30,486 nt of DNA. Origin: Bacillota bacterium (GTDB lineage Bacteria > Bacillota > GCA-003054495 > Carboxydocellales > JAJZTU01). The translations under genes were made by a program, and so were the position numbers. Below are positions 7,972 to 16,347 of this stretch, one piece after another; within the stretch, counting starts at the first letter, position 1, and the number at the start of each line of letters is the position of its first letter. Under the pieces are notes generated by a model, which made no database searches, had not been told where the DNA came from, and worked only from the letters and a program-made list of their open reading frames with translations. Where the stretch lies: NCBI GenBank assembly GCA_021848765.1, contig JAJZTU010000005.1:1-30486 (forward strand), read 5' to 3'.

Positions 7972-8571
7972 ATGATGAAACTGGTAGTGGGAATTTCGGG
8001 GGCAACAGGCTCCATTTACGGAATCAGGACCCTTGAAGCTTTGAAGAAGCTCGGGATTGAGAGTCACCTGGTGATGACCGACAGCGCCAGGAAGAACATC
8101 GACCTGGAAACTGACTATACAGTCCGCCAGGTAGAGGCTTTGGCTGATGTGGTCCATGACATTAAGGACATTGGGGCCAGCATTGCCAGCGGTTCTTTCA
8201 AAATCAGCGGAATGATTATCGCTCCCTGTTCGATCAAAACCCTGTCAGCCCTGGCCCACTCCTATAATGATAACCTGCTGGTACGGGCTGCCGATGTTTG
8301 TCTGAAAGAACGGCGGAAGTTGGTTGTAATTGCCAGGGAAACTCCCTTGCACCTCGGACACCTGAAATTGTTGACTTCTGTGGCGGAAATAGGAGGGATT
8401 ATCCTGCCCCCCATGCCGGCCTTCTATCACCTGCCCAAGACTATTGATGATATCATCAATCAAACAGTAGGCAAAGCCCTGGACCAGTTTGATATCGAAC
8501 ACAACATGTTCCGCCGCTGGGAAGGCGGTCAGCAATGCAAAGCCCTGCGTAATCTGCAAATAAGCGGATAG
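7972..8571 (+). CDS. ubiX: UbiX-type flavin prenyltransferase
   Basis: This 199-residue protein belongs to the UbiX/Pad1 flavoprotein family, which joins dimethylallyl phosphate to FMN to make the prenylated FMN cofactor of UbiD enzymes. Visible features are the N-terminal flavin loop VVGISGATGSIYGIR, IIAPCSIKTLSALAHSYNDNL, and the C-terminal RETPLHLGHLKLLTSVAEIG and PPMPAFYH segments typical of the family. It lies directly after three ubiD-like genes, the classic partner arrangement, and serves all three. The first of two adjacent ATG codons is taken, 5 bases after AAAGGAGGGAAAC. Family identification is secure. Confidence 0.95.
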   Translation: MMKLVVGISGATGSIYGIRTLEALKKLGIESHLVMTDSARKNIDLETDYTVRQVEALADVVHDIKDIGASIASGSFKISGMIIAPCSIKTLSALAHSYNDNLLVRAADVCLKERRKLVVIARETPLHLGHLKLLTSVAEIGGIILPPMPAFYHLPKTIDDIINQTVGKALDQFDIEHNMFRRWEGGQQCKALRNLQISG

Positions 8572-8642
8572 GGGAAATGAGATAGGCAAGCAATTTAAAT
8601 AGGATGCAGGTGCTAAGCACAAGTTTGCAGGGAGGTGGGACC

Positions 8643-9995
8643 ATGCTGGCAAAGGAATTTCAGAACCAGTATACCTATTATGACAAAGATGTAGAAACCT
8701 GCAGCCGGGAAGCGCTTTTGGATTTGCAGCTTGACAAGCTGAAAAAGCTCCTGGCCCATGTCTGGGACAGTCACGGTTTTTATGCCAACAAGTGGAAGGC
8801 TGCCGGGTTAAGCAATGTCAAGGACATTGCCGGCATCGGGGATTTCAAGAAGCTGCCCTTGACCAAAAAGAGTGAATATGTGCAGGACCAGGCGGAAAAC
8901 CCGCCCTATGGGACCAACCTGACCTATGATATCGAAAACTATGTGCGGTTCCATCAAACCTCAGGAACCACCGGCAAGCCCCTGAAGTGGCTGGATACCA
9001 CTGAGAGCTGGGATAACTGGGCCCGCTGCTGGTGCTTCGTTTACGGCGGGGCCGGGGTTACTGCGGCTGACCGGATTTTCTTCCCCTTTTCCTTTGGGCC
9101 GTTTGTAGGTTTCTGGAGTGCCTTTGAGGGGGCCAGAAAACTGGGAGCGCTGGCTTTCCCCGGTGGCGGCCAGGACACTGTCACCAGAATCAACTTCATC
9201 CTGGAGAATAAGCCTACCGTAATCTGCTCCACCCCCTCCTATGCCCTGCGGTTAGCCGAGGCAGCCCTGGAAATGGGGATTGACCTCAGCAAGTCCAGTG
9301 TCCAAAAAACCATCCACGCCGGGGAGCCGGGTGCCAGTATCCCTGCTACCAAAAAGAAAATTGAGACCTTGTGGGGGGCAAAGTGTTATGACCACCACGG
9401 CATGACTGAGACAGGAGCCATGAGCTTTACCTGCAATGCCGGGCCCCAGGGAGTCCATCTCAATGAGAGTGAATTCTACTTTGAAATCCTCGATCCTGAA
9501 ACCGGTCTGGATGTTCCGGACGGTCAGGAAGGGGAACTGGTGGTAACCAACCTGGGACGGTGGGGAATGCCGGTGATCAGGTACCGTACCGGTGACAAGG
9601 TGAAGGTCAACCGTAACCGCTGTGACTGTGGCCGCAGTTTCATGAGAATGGAAGGCGGTATCCTGGGCCGGGTAGATGACATGCTCATCGTCAGAGGAGT
9701 CAATGTCTTCCCGAGCGCGATTGAAAACATCATCCGCGCCTATGACCAGGTCAGTGAGTTTAAGGTAGAGGTTTATAAAGACAAGGAAATGGACGAATTA
9801 AACCTGCTCCTGGAAATTGACCAGAATGTCCACAGTCAGGAAGAGATTGCTAAGTTAATCCGCACCGTAAAAGAAGACCTGAAAGCTAACCTGCAAATCC
9901 GGGTCGACATCGGCCATGTACCTGCCGGAACCCTGCCCAGATTCGAAATGAAAGCCAAGCGCGTCATCAGGGTAGAGCAGCCTACTAAACTTTAA
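8643..9995 (+). CDS. Phenylacetate-CoA ligase (PaaK)-family aryl-CoA ligase
   Basis: This 450-residue adenylate-forming enzyme is of the PaaK branch. The P-loop TSGTTGKP is at 106-113, the YDHHGMTETG motif near 250, YRTGDKV near 310, a Cys-rich NRCDCGRSF stretch, and GRVDDMLIVRGVNVFPSAIE leading into the small C-terminal domain. The enzyme activates an aromatic acid with ATP and CoA. In this cluster the likely substrate is 4-hydroxybenzoate from phenylphosphate carboxylation, or benzoate; phenylacetate is also possible because the family does not reveal substrate from motifs. I chose the ATG at 8643 because GGAGGTGGG lies immediately upstream; an in-frame ATG at 8604 lacks such a site. No reductase for the CoA ester is in the window. 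Confidence 0.85.
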   Translation: MLAKEFQNQYTYYDKDVETCSREALLDLQLDKLKKLLAHVWDSHGFYANKWKAAGLSNVKDIAGIGDFKKLPLTKKSEYVQDQAENPPYGTNLTYDIENYVRFHQTSGTTGKPLKWLDTTESWDNWARCWCFVYGGAGVTAADRIFFPFSFGPFVGFWSAFEGARKLGALAFPGGGQDTVTRINFILENKPTVICSTPSYALRLAEAALEMGIDLSKSSVQKTIHAGEPGASIPATKKKIETLWGAKCYDHHGMTETGAMSFTCNAGPQGVHLNESEFYFEILDPETGLDVPDGQEGELVVTNLGRWGMPVIRYRTGDKVKVNRNRCDCGRSFMRMEGGILGRVDDMLIVRGVNVFPSAIENIIRAYDQVSEFKVEVYKDKEMDELNLLLEIDQNVHSQEEIAKLIRTVKEDLKANLQIRVDIGHVPAGTLPRFEMKAKRVIRVEQPTKL

Positions 9996-10064
9996 CCGGT
10001 CATGCGTGGTAAGTTAGCAGGGGCTAGTGACCATAGTGAGTGCGGGGAAAAGGAGGTAACCCTT

Positions 10065-11084
10065 ATGAAGCAGAAAGCACAAATACTTTGGTTAAATGAA
10101 TGTAGCGCCAATGACGTGTCCCTGGTCGGGGGAAAGTGTGCGAGCCTGGGTGAAATGACCAGGGCGGGAAAGAATGTCCCACCGGGCTTTGCCATTACTG
10201 TTAATACCTATAAGGCTTTTCTAGAGAAAACCGGAATCGCGCAGAAAATTGCCCAGGCCCTGGCGGGGATGGACCTGAAAGCAGCGCTGTCCTTTGCTCA
10301 GGCAACCGGGATTGTCTACTCCATCATCAAGGAGACGGTCGTGCCGGTTGAAATCACAGATGCTATCCGCAGCGCTTATGAGCAGCTCTGCGCAAAGTGC
10401 GGCTGCGAGAATGTTTTGGTAGCAGTGCGTTCCAGTACTACCATGGAAGATTCCGTAGAAACCAGCTTCGCCGGCCAGCATGAGACCTACCTTAATGTCT
10501 CCGGCTGGGAGGATGTCCTGGATAACACCCTGAAATGCTGGGCCAGCCTCTTCTCCGGCCCGGCCATGCACTATCGTAACATCCGCTCCATCCAGCACAA
10601 CGAAGCCTACATGGCAGTAGCTGTGCAGAAGATGGTTAACGCCAAAGCTGCAGGAGTCATGTTCACTTTGGACCCTGTCAGTGGCGACCGCTCTAAGATT
10701 GTGCTGGAAGGAGCCTGGGGTTTGGGAGAAGGTGTAGTAAGCGGTTATGTCACTCCTGACCATTTCGGTGTTAAACGAGGCACTTTTGAAGTGGTTGAGG
10801 AATGGATTTCCCCCAAACTTACCGAGTTTGTCCGGGATACTCAAACCGGGCACACCATAGAGCGGGCAGTTGAAGAGGCCAGGCAAAATATTTCCTGCCT
10901 GACTAACCAGGAACTGCAGCAGTTAGCCGCAATCGCGCTCTCCATAGAACAGCATTACGGCTCTCCCCAGGATATCGAGTGGGCCCTGGATAAAGACTTG
11001 CCCTTCCCTGAGAACCTGGTGATCCTCCAAAGCCGGCCCATTACCGTATGGGCAGGGCAGCAGTCTCAGGCAGCTGCACAGTGA
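10065..11084 (+). CDS. ppsB: Phenylphosphate synthase beta-type subunit (PEP synthase N-terminal ATP-binding domain)
   Basis: This 339-residue protein corresponds to the N-terminal ATP-binding domain (PPDK_N) of PEP synthase. It has VGGKCASLGEM near the start, VPPGFAITVNTY, VAVRSSTTMEDS, SFAGQHETYLNV, AAGVMFTLDP and a terminal DIEWALDKD-ILQSRPIT that normally precedes the phosphohistidine domain. That second domain is absent and is instead supplied by the protein at 809-2536. This split matches PpsB of Thauera phenylphosphate synthase. The ATG at 10065 follows AGGAGGT at 10051-10057; an in-frame ATG at 10002 would add 21 residues without a good ribosome site. No CBS-domain PpsC partner is seen nearby. 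It is the last gene of the aromatic cluster, followed by a terminator. Confidence 0.8.
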   Translation: MKQKAQILWLNECSANDVSLVGGKCASLGEMTRAGKNVPPGFAITVNTYKAFLEKTGIAQKIAQALAGMDLKAALSFAQATGIVYSIIKETVVPVEITDAIRSAYEQLCAKCGCENVLVAVRSSTTMEDSVETSFAGQHETYLNVSGWEDVLDNTLKCWASLFSGPAMHYRNIRSIQHNEAYMAVAVQKMVNAKAAGVMFTLDPVSGDRSKIVLEGAWGLGEGVVSGYVTPDHFGVKRGTFEVVEEWISPKLTEFVRDTQTGHTIERAVEEARQNISCLTNQELQQLAAIALSIEQHYGSPQDIEWALDKDLPFPENLVILQSRPITVWAGQQSQAAAQ

Positions 11085-11097
11085 CATTAAATCGCCG

Positions 11098-11129
11098 ACG
11101 CCCCTTTTCTAAGGGGTGTTTTATTTTTG
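11098..11129 (+). terminator. Rho-independent terminator after ppsB-like gene
   Basis: ACGCCCCTT and AAGGGGTGT form a 9-bp stem (one G-T pair) around TTCT, followed by TTTTATTTTTG. It lies 13 bases past the ppsB-like stop and closes the aromatic gene cluster. Confidence 0.85.
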
Positions 11130-11225
11130 TATAAGGGGGTGTTTTACTTTTGTAGAGGAAGGCAATAAGCCACTACTATTTATGGAAAGCAGGTGAGAGT
11201 TGGTTGGGTATTTTCATTTTGCACC

Positions 11226-11255
11226 TTGCTAACTATAGGGAGAGGGGCATATACT
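11226..11255 (+). promoter_or_regulatory. Possible sigma-A promoter for the nucleoside-recognition/Nudix genes
   Basis: TTGCTA at 11226-11231 and TATACT at 11250-11255 are separated by 18 bases and lie after the preceding terminator, about 75 bases ahead of the next start codon. The match is moderate and the call is tentative. Confidence 0.4.
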
Positions 11256-11330
11256 TTTTGTAGGCCCCGGACACCTACATCGGATAACACTTAATACAGG
11301 GGCACATGTGAATAAGGCAGGGGAGGGGAC

Positions 11331-11762
11331 ATGTTTCAGCTTTCTACATTAAACAGAGGATTAACCAAGGGGCTTACCACCACTTGGGTCCTGACCAAAG
11401 TGATGGCGCCGGTATACTTAGCTGTAACCGTCCTGGGACAGACTCCGGTCATGGACTGGATGGCCCGGATGGCTCAGCCGGTGATGGGATTGCTGGGTCT
11501 GCCGGGGGAAGCGGCAACAGCATTAGTTATCGGGAAAGTGCTTAACCTGTATGCGGCTATCGGGGCTATGGGGGCGTTAACCTTGAACACCAGGGAAACT
11601 ACCGTGCTTGCCCTGGTTTTGTTAATTTCCCACAACCTTTTTGTGGAGACAGTGGTCAGCAAAAAGACCGGCATCAAGGTAACATCCCTGGTAATGGTGC
11701 GGATTTTCGGCGGCTTTTTGGCTGGGATGCTGCTGAACTGGGGGTGGCAGAGGTGGTTATAA
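11331..11762 (+). CDS. Nucleoside-recognition (Gate) domain membrane protein, SpmA-like
   Basis: This 143-residue, mostly hydrophobic protein has about four membrane-spanning stretches (around 22-42, 60-78, 85-105 and 120-140). The SHNLFVETVVSKKTG motif is typical of the nucleoside-recognition domain also found in spore maturation proteins SpmA and SpmB and in nucleoside transporters. It overlaps the next gene, which carries the complementary half, so the two probably form a paired integral membrane complex. The transported substrate is unknown. An AGGGGAGGGGAC site precedes the ATG. It is shorter than typical SpmA, so the sporulation name is not used. Confidence 0.7.
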   Translation: MFQLSTLNRGLTKGLTTTWVLTKVMAPVYLAVTVLGQTPVMDWMARMAQPVMGLLGLPGEAATALVIGKVLNLYAAIGAMGALTLNTRETTVLALVLLISHNLFVETVVSKKTGIKVTSLVMVRIFGGFLAGMLLNWGWQRWL

Positions 11763-12256
11763 CAGGTACAATGCCCACACTTGCTGCTTGGGAATTTTGG
11801 CAGCAGACGGCCTGGGGGTTAACGAAGCTGGTAGGCCAAATGGCTGTCATTGTCATTCCGCTGATGCTTTTTATGGAGGTCATGAAAGACACCAACGTCC
11901 TGGATAAAATAACCGGTTGGCTGCATTGGACGGTAAAGCCCTTTGCCCTGCCGCCGGCGGCGGTGTTTCCCCTGCTGGTAGGGCTGGTCTTCGGACTGGC
12001 CTACGGGGCGGGTTTTATTATCCAGGCAGCGAAAGAAGGGACCTTGAGCAAGCGGGATTTGTATTTGGTCAGCCTGTTTCTCGTCATTAATCACTCGGTC
12101 ATCGAGGATACCCTGCTCTTTGTGGCCATTGGGGCCAAGGGATGGGTAGTGCTCACTTTTAGGTTTGTAGCATCAGTGTTAGTTACCTGGGCAGTCGGAC
12201 GCTTTGTTATGCCTCCTGAAGGGGCATCGGTAAATGAGGAGGGCCATCATGCCTAA
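11744..12256 (+). CDS. Nucleoside-recognition (Gate) domain membrane protein, SpmB-like partner
   Basis: This 170-residue membrane protein carries VIPLMLFMEVMKDTNVLDKI (about 38-57), a conserved VGLVFGLAYGAGFIIQ membrane stretch (about 84-99) and the NHSVIEDTLLF motif (about 118-128), all characteristic of the nucleoside-recognition domain. The GTG at 11744 overlaps the upstream gene by 19 bases; an ATG at 11771 is an alternative start that would remove nine residues and sits 14 bases after AGAGGTGG. Pairing with the upstream half resembles SpmA/SpmB and related two-gene loci. No substrate can be inferred. The downstream Nudix gene overlaps its end by 8 bases. Confidence 0.7.
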   Translation: MAEVVITGTMPTLAAWEFWQQTAWGLTKLVGQMAVIVIPLMLFMEVMKDTNVLDKITGWLHWTVKPFALPPAAVFPLLVGLVFGLAYGAGFIIQAAKEGTLSKRDLYLVSLFLVINHSVIEDTLLFVAIGAKGWVVLTFRFVASVLVTWAVGRFVMPPEGASVNEEGHHA

Positions 12257-12794
12257 AAAATGGGATGTACTCAGTTCTAAAGCCAGCGGTAATTATAAAG
12301 TGTTCTCCGTACGGACGGATAGGGCCAGGTCACCCCGGACCGGCAGAGAGCATGATTTCTATGTCCTTGATTCACCGGATTGGGTGAATGTGATTGCCCT
12401 GACACCTGCACAAGAGGTGCTCATGGTACGCCAATACCGTCACGGGATTCGGGAGGTTACCCTGGAACTGCCCGGGGGTCTGGTAGAACCGGGAAAAACC
12501 CCGCTGGAGGCAGCCCGGCGGGAACTGCTGGAGGAAACGGGTTACCGGGCTGGGGAATGGAAGCTTCTGGGCAGTGGTTACCCACAACCGGCTATTTTAA
12601 GTAACCGTTGTTTTGCTTATCTGGCCAAGGGGGTGGAAAAGGCAGGGGAACTGGAGCAGGAGGAAACGGAGGATATTGAAGTAGTGCGGGTACCCCTGAC
12701 CCAAATTCCTGAGCTAATCAGGCAGGGTGAAATCTGCCATGCCCTTGTAGTAGCGGCGTTTTACCGGTTGGAAATTCTATTTCCAGGGCAGTAA
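12249..12794 (+). CDS. Nudix hydrolase, ADP-ribose pyrophosphatase type
   Basis: This 181-residue protein has a complete Nudix box, from GLVEPGKTPLEAARREL to LEETGY, that fits GX5EX7REUXEEXGU. The flanking pattern (VRQYRHGIREVTLELPGG before the box, GSGYPQPAILSNRCFAYLA after it) is typical of ADP-ribose pyrophosphatases of the NudF/YqkG type, which hydrolyse ADP-ribose to AMP and ribose 5-phosphate. The ATG at 12249 is chosen because GAGGAGGG lies five bases before it; an upstream in-frame ATG at 12234 would include that site in the coding sequence. It overlaps the preceding membrane-protein gene by 8 bases and is probably translationally coupled. Confidence 0.88.
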   Translation: MPKKWDVLSSKASGNYKVFSVRTDRARSPRTGREHDFYVLDSPDWVNVIALTPAQEVLMVRQYRHGIREVTLELPGGLVEPGKTPLEAARRELLEETGYRAGEWKLLGSGYPQPAILSNRCFAYLAKGVEKAGELEQEETEDIEVVRVPLTQIPELIRQGEICHALVVAAFYRLEILFPGQ

Positions 12795-12873
12795 TTTCCG
12801 CATTCTAGCAGGATTCTTCAGTACTGCTGTCGAATAGCTCTACGTTAAAGAGTTTGGAAAGGATGTCCATTCC

Positions 12874-13947
12874 ATGGCCACAGTCGGCAAAGTAAACGTA
12901 ACCAAGCGGCAGCAGACAAGACGGCGTAAGGACAAGCAATATACCACCTACGGGTGGACTATGGGCCTGGGCATGGTTGGCTTGCTAATTTTAGCCAGTG
13001 TACTCTGGTGGGGTTATAACACTATTAAGACCTCCCTGGTTTCCAAATTGGTGGATTGGGAGCCGGCAAAGCAAGGCGTACTGGAGGATATTACTCCTGT
13101 GGACGCTGTGCTGGTACGGGAAGAACGGGTGGTGAGCACTCTTCAGGGAGGAAAGCTCAAGCCGGTAATTCCCGAAGGGGAACGGGTCAGAAAAGGGGCC
13201 CTGGTAGCCTATGTTACTGTGGACACCATCGAAGCCGCTGACGGGCAAAAGGATATTCCCCTCTATGCCCCGGCTACGGGAATAGTGTGCTACCATGTTG
13301 ACGGTTTAGAGGGTTTGGTGACCCCTGAGAACCTGGAGAAGCTGGGTGCGGCAAAAATAATTTCCGCCGCAACTTCCACAACTCCTGCGGCAGCTGGCCC
13401 GCCGGATGCCCGGCAGGACGGGAAAACGGTATTACAGGTGCAATCCGGGCAACCGGTATTTAAGATATTTAACAACCTGAAAGCTACTTATTTCCTGAGT
13501 GACTTATCCAAGGCCGTTGTTCCCCCCGGATTTGTTAAGGATGGCAAAATTGCCCACGGCCGCCTGCAGTCCGGCGAAGATTCTATTTCCTTCCGGATAC
13601 TGCCGGGGACCAAAGGAGGAAGTACCCAGTACCTGTTGATGACTACCAGCAGCTACCGGCCGGAATTTGTGCATAACAGGGTGACTAAACTAGATTTGAT
13701 TAGCAGCCACTTTCAGGGGTATATTATCCCTAAAGGCGCCCTGGTGAATAAGGATGGACAGACCGGCATCTACATAGTTTACAAGGAGACGGCTTCCTGG
13801 GAGCCGGTGAAGGTCAAAGGTGAAGTTAAGGATCAAGTGGCCGTGGAGCCGGCAGGAAAACCAGGCTCAACCCGCTTAGTCCCCAATGCTTTGGTGGTAA
13901 CCAACCCGGCGCTTGTGCAGGAAGGTCAACCAGTTTATGTTAGGTAG
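12874..13947 (+). CDS. HlyD-like membrane-anchored protein of the division gene neighbourhood
   Basis: This 357-residue protein has a basic N-terminus (KRQQTRRRKDK), one membrane segment at about residues 31-49, and an extracytoplasmic region with a barrel-sandwich/lipoyl-like pattern (VIPEGERVRKGALVAYV near 110, then IPLYAPATGIVCYHVDG) as in HlyD-type adaptor proteins. A Ala/Pro/Thr-rich linker lies near 165-180. No ABC transporter or outer-membrane partner is nearby. Genes of this kind are commonly found just upstream of yggS-sepF in clostridial genomes, so a cell-envelope or division role is more likely than export, but this is inference. The next gene starts within 15 bases of its stop. 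Confidence 0.7.
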   Translation: MATVGKVNVTKRQQTRRRKDKQYTTYGWTMGLGMVGLLILASVLWWGYNTIKTSLVSKLVDWEPAKQGVLEDITPVDAVLVREERVVSTLQGGKLKPVIPEGERVRKGALVAYVTVDTIEAADGQKDIPLYAPATGIVCYHVDGLEGLVTPENLEKLGAAKIISAATSTTPAAAGPPDARQDGKTVLQVQSGQPVFKIFNNLKATYFLSDLSKAVVPPGFVKDGKIAHGRLQSGEDSISFRILPGTKGGSTQYLLMTTSSYRPEFVHNRVTKLDLISSHFQGYIIPKGALVNKDGQTGIYIVYKETASWEPVKVKGEVKDQVAVEPAGKPGSTRLVPNALVVTNPALVQEGQPVYVR

Positions 13948-13959
13948 GTGGCAGCCGGT

Positions 13960-14649
13960 ATGACTCTTGAAGAAGCTAATTTGTCGCTGGTCCGCACGCA
14001 AATTGCAGATGCGGCCAGGCGGGTTTCCAGATCCCCGGAAGAGGTTACCCTGGTGGCAGTGACCAAAACTATACCTGTAGATAGAATTCAGCGGGTGGTA
14101 GAAGCAGGTGTTCTGGACCTGGGAGAAAACCGGGTCCAGGAGATTATGGACAAGCTGCCCCTCATTAAAGGGCCGGTCCGCTGGCATTTAATCGGGTCAC
14201 TGCAGACTAACAAGGTAAAATATATAATTGATAAGGTTTTCCTTATTCACTCTTTAGACCGCTGGCCACTGGCTGAGGAAATCGACCGCAGGGCCAGGCA
14301 GCACGGCCTGCAGTGCCGGGTTCTGGTCCAGGTTAATATTTCCGGGGAGGAGTCCAAACACGGCCTGGCTCCCCGGGAGGCGGTGGAGTTTATTCAGCAA
14401 GCAGCCGGACTGCCTGGAATCAAGATTTGCGGGCTGATGACCATGGCGCCGTTTGAGGCCGAGGCTGAGGCCACCAGACCGGTGTTCCGGGGCCTGCGCC
14501 AACTGGCTGAAGAGATTTCTGCCCTGAACATTCCCGGGGTATCCATGGACTTTCTGTCTATGGGCATGTCCAATGATTACCAGGTGGCTGTTGAAGAAGG
14601 AGCTACCCTGGTGAGGGTTGGGTCAGAGATTTTTGGTAAACGGGGTTAA
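13960..14649 (+). CDS. yggS: YggS/YlmE-family PLP homeostasis protein
   Basis: This 229-residue protein has the fold-type III PLP-binding family hallmarks: VTLVAVTKT with the PLP lysine near residue 35, LGENRVQEIMDK, WHLIGSLQTNKVK, VLVQVNISGEESKHG, GLMTMAP and the C-terminal LSMGMSNDY-VAVEEGATLVRVG-EIFG. Members balance cellular PLP and amino-acid pools without known enzymatic turnover. The ATG at 13960 is preferred because AGGTAGGTGG ends 8 bases upstream; a GTG at 13948 would add four residues and overlap that site. It opens the yggS-sepF-proC-yggT-ylmH-divIVA series usual in Firmicutes. Confidence 0.93.
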   Translation: MTLEEANLSLVRTQIADAARRVSRSPEEVTLVAVTKTIPVDRIQRVVEAGVLDLGENRVQEIMDKLPLIKGPVRWHLIGSLQTNKVKYIIDKVFLIHSLDRWPLAEEIDRRARQHGLQCRVLVQVNISGEESKHGLAPREAVEFIQQAAGLPGIKICGLMTMAPFEAEAEATRPVFRGLRQLAEEISALNIPGVSMDFLSMGMSNDYQVAVEEGATLVRVGSEIFGKRG

Positions 14650-14688
14650 AATATATATGCTACTCAAGTTAGAAGGAGGGAATTAAAA

Positions 14689-15126
14689 ATGGCAAAGGTA
14701 ATGGACAAGTTTTTGGGCTTTATGGGTCTGGCTGATGAAGAGGAAGAAATGACAGAGGAACTGGCCCACGAAGAGGAAGAACCGGCAGAAGAGAATTCAC
14801 GCCGGAAAAAGGCCCCTGTAGTGAGCATCCATCAACAGAAGCAGGTCAAGGTTATGGTGATGGAACCCCGGTGCTATGAAGATGTGCAGGTTATCGCCGA
14901 CCATCTGAAAAACCGGAGGGCTGTGGTGGTTAACCTGGAAACTGCTGACAAGGAACTGTCCAGGCGGGTAGTTGATTTTGTCAGTGGGTGCATCTATGCC
15001 CTGAACGGCAGCCTGCAGAAGGTTGGGGCCGGGATTTACCTGTTTGTGCCCAGCAATGTAGATATCTCCTCAGTAATTCCCCAGGATGAGTCCAAGGATA
15101 AGGGACTCTTTACCTGGGTACGTTAG
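14689..15126 (+). CDS. sepF: Cell division protein SepF
   Basis: This 145-residue protein has the SepF layout. A short amphipathic N-terminus (AKVMDKFLGFMGL) serves as membrane anchor, a very acidic linker spans about residues 17-36, and the C-terminal SepF domain includes VMVMEPRCYEDVQVIADHLK, VVVNLE and RVVDFVSGCIYALNGSLQKVG. SepF polymerises and tethers FtsZ to the membrane beneath the septum. Length is normal. AGAAGGAGGG precedes the ATG. Its position between yggS and the proC/yggT genes is the standard Firmicute arrangement. Confidence 0.95.
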   Translation: MAKVMDKFLGFMGLADEEEEMTEELAHEEEEPAEENSRRKKAPVVSIHQQKQVKVMVMEPRCYEDVQVIADHLKNRRAVVVNLETADKELSRRVVDFVSGCIYALNGSLQKVGAGIYLFVPSNVDISSVIPQDESKDKGLFTWVR

Positions 15127-15138
15127 GGTGGATCATAG

Positions 15139-16002
15139 ATGGTGCTTAACGGTAAAAGTATTGGCTTTATCGGGGCCGGGGCCATGGCCGGGGCACTGCT
15201 CAGCGGCCTGGTCAAGGCTAAATTGGTGAATCCGGAAAACCTCTTTGCCAGCGATATCCACAAGGAACAACTGGAACGGCTGGCGAGTAAACTGGGTATT
15301 AACACCTGCAGTGCAAACAAGGAACTGGTTGGTAAAGTAGATATTGTGCTCCTGGCAGTAAAGCCTCAGGTCATGGCAGAGGTTTTGGAAGAGATTCGCA
15401 CTGTGGCCAAACCTGACCAGCTCTTTATTTCCATTGCTGCCGGTATTACCATTACGTTTCTGGAAACGTTTCTGGCTTCACCTGTTCCGGTGGTGCGCGT
15501 TATGCCCAATACGCCCAGCCTGGTGGGGGAAGGAGCTGCGGCTATCGCCCTGGGGGGGCATGCCACTCAGGAGCATGAGGGCCTGGCGACCGCTATCTTT
15601 GGAGCTGTAGGCAAGGCTGTCACAGTTAAGGAAAATCTCCTGGACAGTGTGACCGGTTTAAGCGGGAGTGGCCCTGCCTATGTGTACATCATGCTGGAGG
15701 CTTTGAGTGATGCCGGGGTCAGAGTTGGTTTGCCCAGGGATATTGCCACTACTCTGGCTGCCCAGACAGTCCTGGGTGCAGCCAAAATGGTCCTGGAGAC
15801 CGGTGAGCACCCGGGGAAACTAAAGGACATGGTAACCACTCCCGGGGGTACTACTATTGCCGGGCTGCATGCCTTGGAAGAGGGCGGTCTTAGGGCTGCT
15901 TTAATCAACGGGGTTATGGCTGCTGCCAGGCGGGCCCAGGAAATGAGCTCAGGCCAAAAGCAGCCAAATCAAAGGGGATGGAGCATTACCGACATGAGGT
16001 AG
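15139..16002 (+). CDS. proC: Pyrroline-5-carboxylate reductase
   Basis: This 287-residue protein starts with the Rossmann motif IGFIGAGAMAGALLSGLVKA (about 7-26). It then shows VLLAVKPQVM, SIAAGITI, VVRVMPNTPSLVGEGAA and the C-terminal signature segment LSGSGPAYVYIMLEALSDAGVRVGL through TTPGGTTIAGLHALEEGGLRAA. It reduces 1-pyrroline-5-carboxylate to proline with NAD(P)H, the last step of proline synthesis. The length is slightly above the usual 265-275 because of a basic C-terminal tail. It is embedded in the division gene series 12 bases behind sepF, which is common in Clostridia and does not imply a division function. Confidence 0.95.
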   Translation: MVLNGKSIGFIGAGAMAGALLSGLVKAKLVNPENLFASDIHKEQLERLASKLGINTCSANKELVGKVDIVLLAVKPQVMAEVLEEIRTVAKPDQLFISIAAGITITFLETFLASPVPVVRVMPNTPSLVGEGAAAIALGGHATQEHEGLATAIFGAVGKAVTVKENLLDSVTGLSGSGPAYVYIMLEALSDAGVRVGLPRDIATTLAAQTVLGAAKMVLETGEHPGKLKDMVTTPGGTTIAGLHALEEGGLRAALINGVMAAARRAQEMSSGQKQPNQRGWSITDMR

Positions 16003-16055
16003 AACTCCTGAACCAAAAGAGGGAATCTGGAAACTGCGGATTGGGGTGAAAGTGT

Positions 16056-16340
16056 TTGTCTCTCTTTTTGTACAGACTTGTGGATGTGACCTTTGAAGCC
16101 TACCGGTGGATACTTATCGCCCGGATTCTCCTGTCCTGGATAGGGCATGACCCCTACCATCCCTTAATTAAGTTTGTGTATAGGGTTACTGACCCCATTC
16201 TGGAGCCTCTTTCCCGGGTCATTCCTCCTATCGGAATGATTGATGTTTCTCCCATTATCGCTTTCATAATCCTAGGCCTGCTGAAGGATCTGGTCTTAGG
16301 TTTTGTGGGTGGATTGGCAGCACCCGGTTTAGGGTTTTAG
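16056..16340 (+). CDS. yggT: YggT-family membrane protein
   Basis: This 94-residue protein contains a YggT domain: two hydrophobic helices (about 4-27 and 65-90) joined by the conserved segment ILLSWIGHDPYHPLIKFVYRVTDPILEPL-RVIPPIG, read with breaks here. The family is linked to envelope or division functions and osmotic stress, but its biochemical role is unsettled. The only usable start is a TTG at 16056, because an in-frame TGA lies nine bases earlier; GGGGTGA sits at suitable spacing. It occupies the normal position between proC/sepF and ylmH. Confidence 0.88.
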   Translation: MSLFLYRLVDVTFEAYRWILIARILLSWIGHDPYHPLIKFVYRVTDPILEPLSRVIPPIGMIDVSPIIAFIILGLLKDLVLGFVGGLAAPGLGF

Positions 16341-16347
16341 GGCCGGG

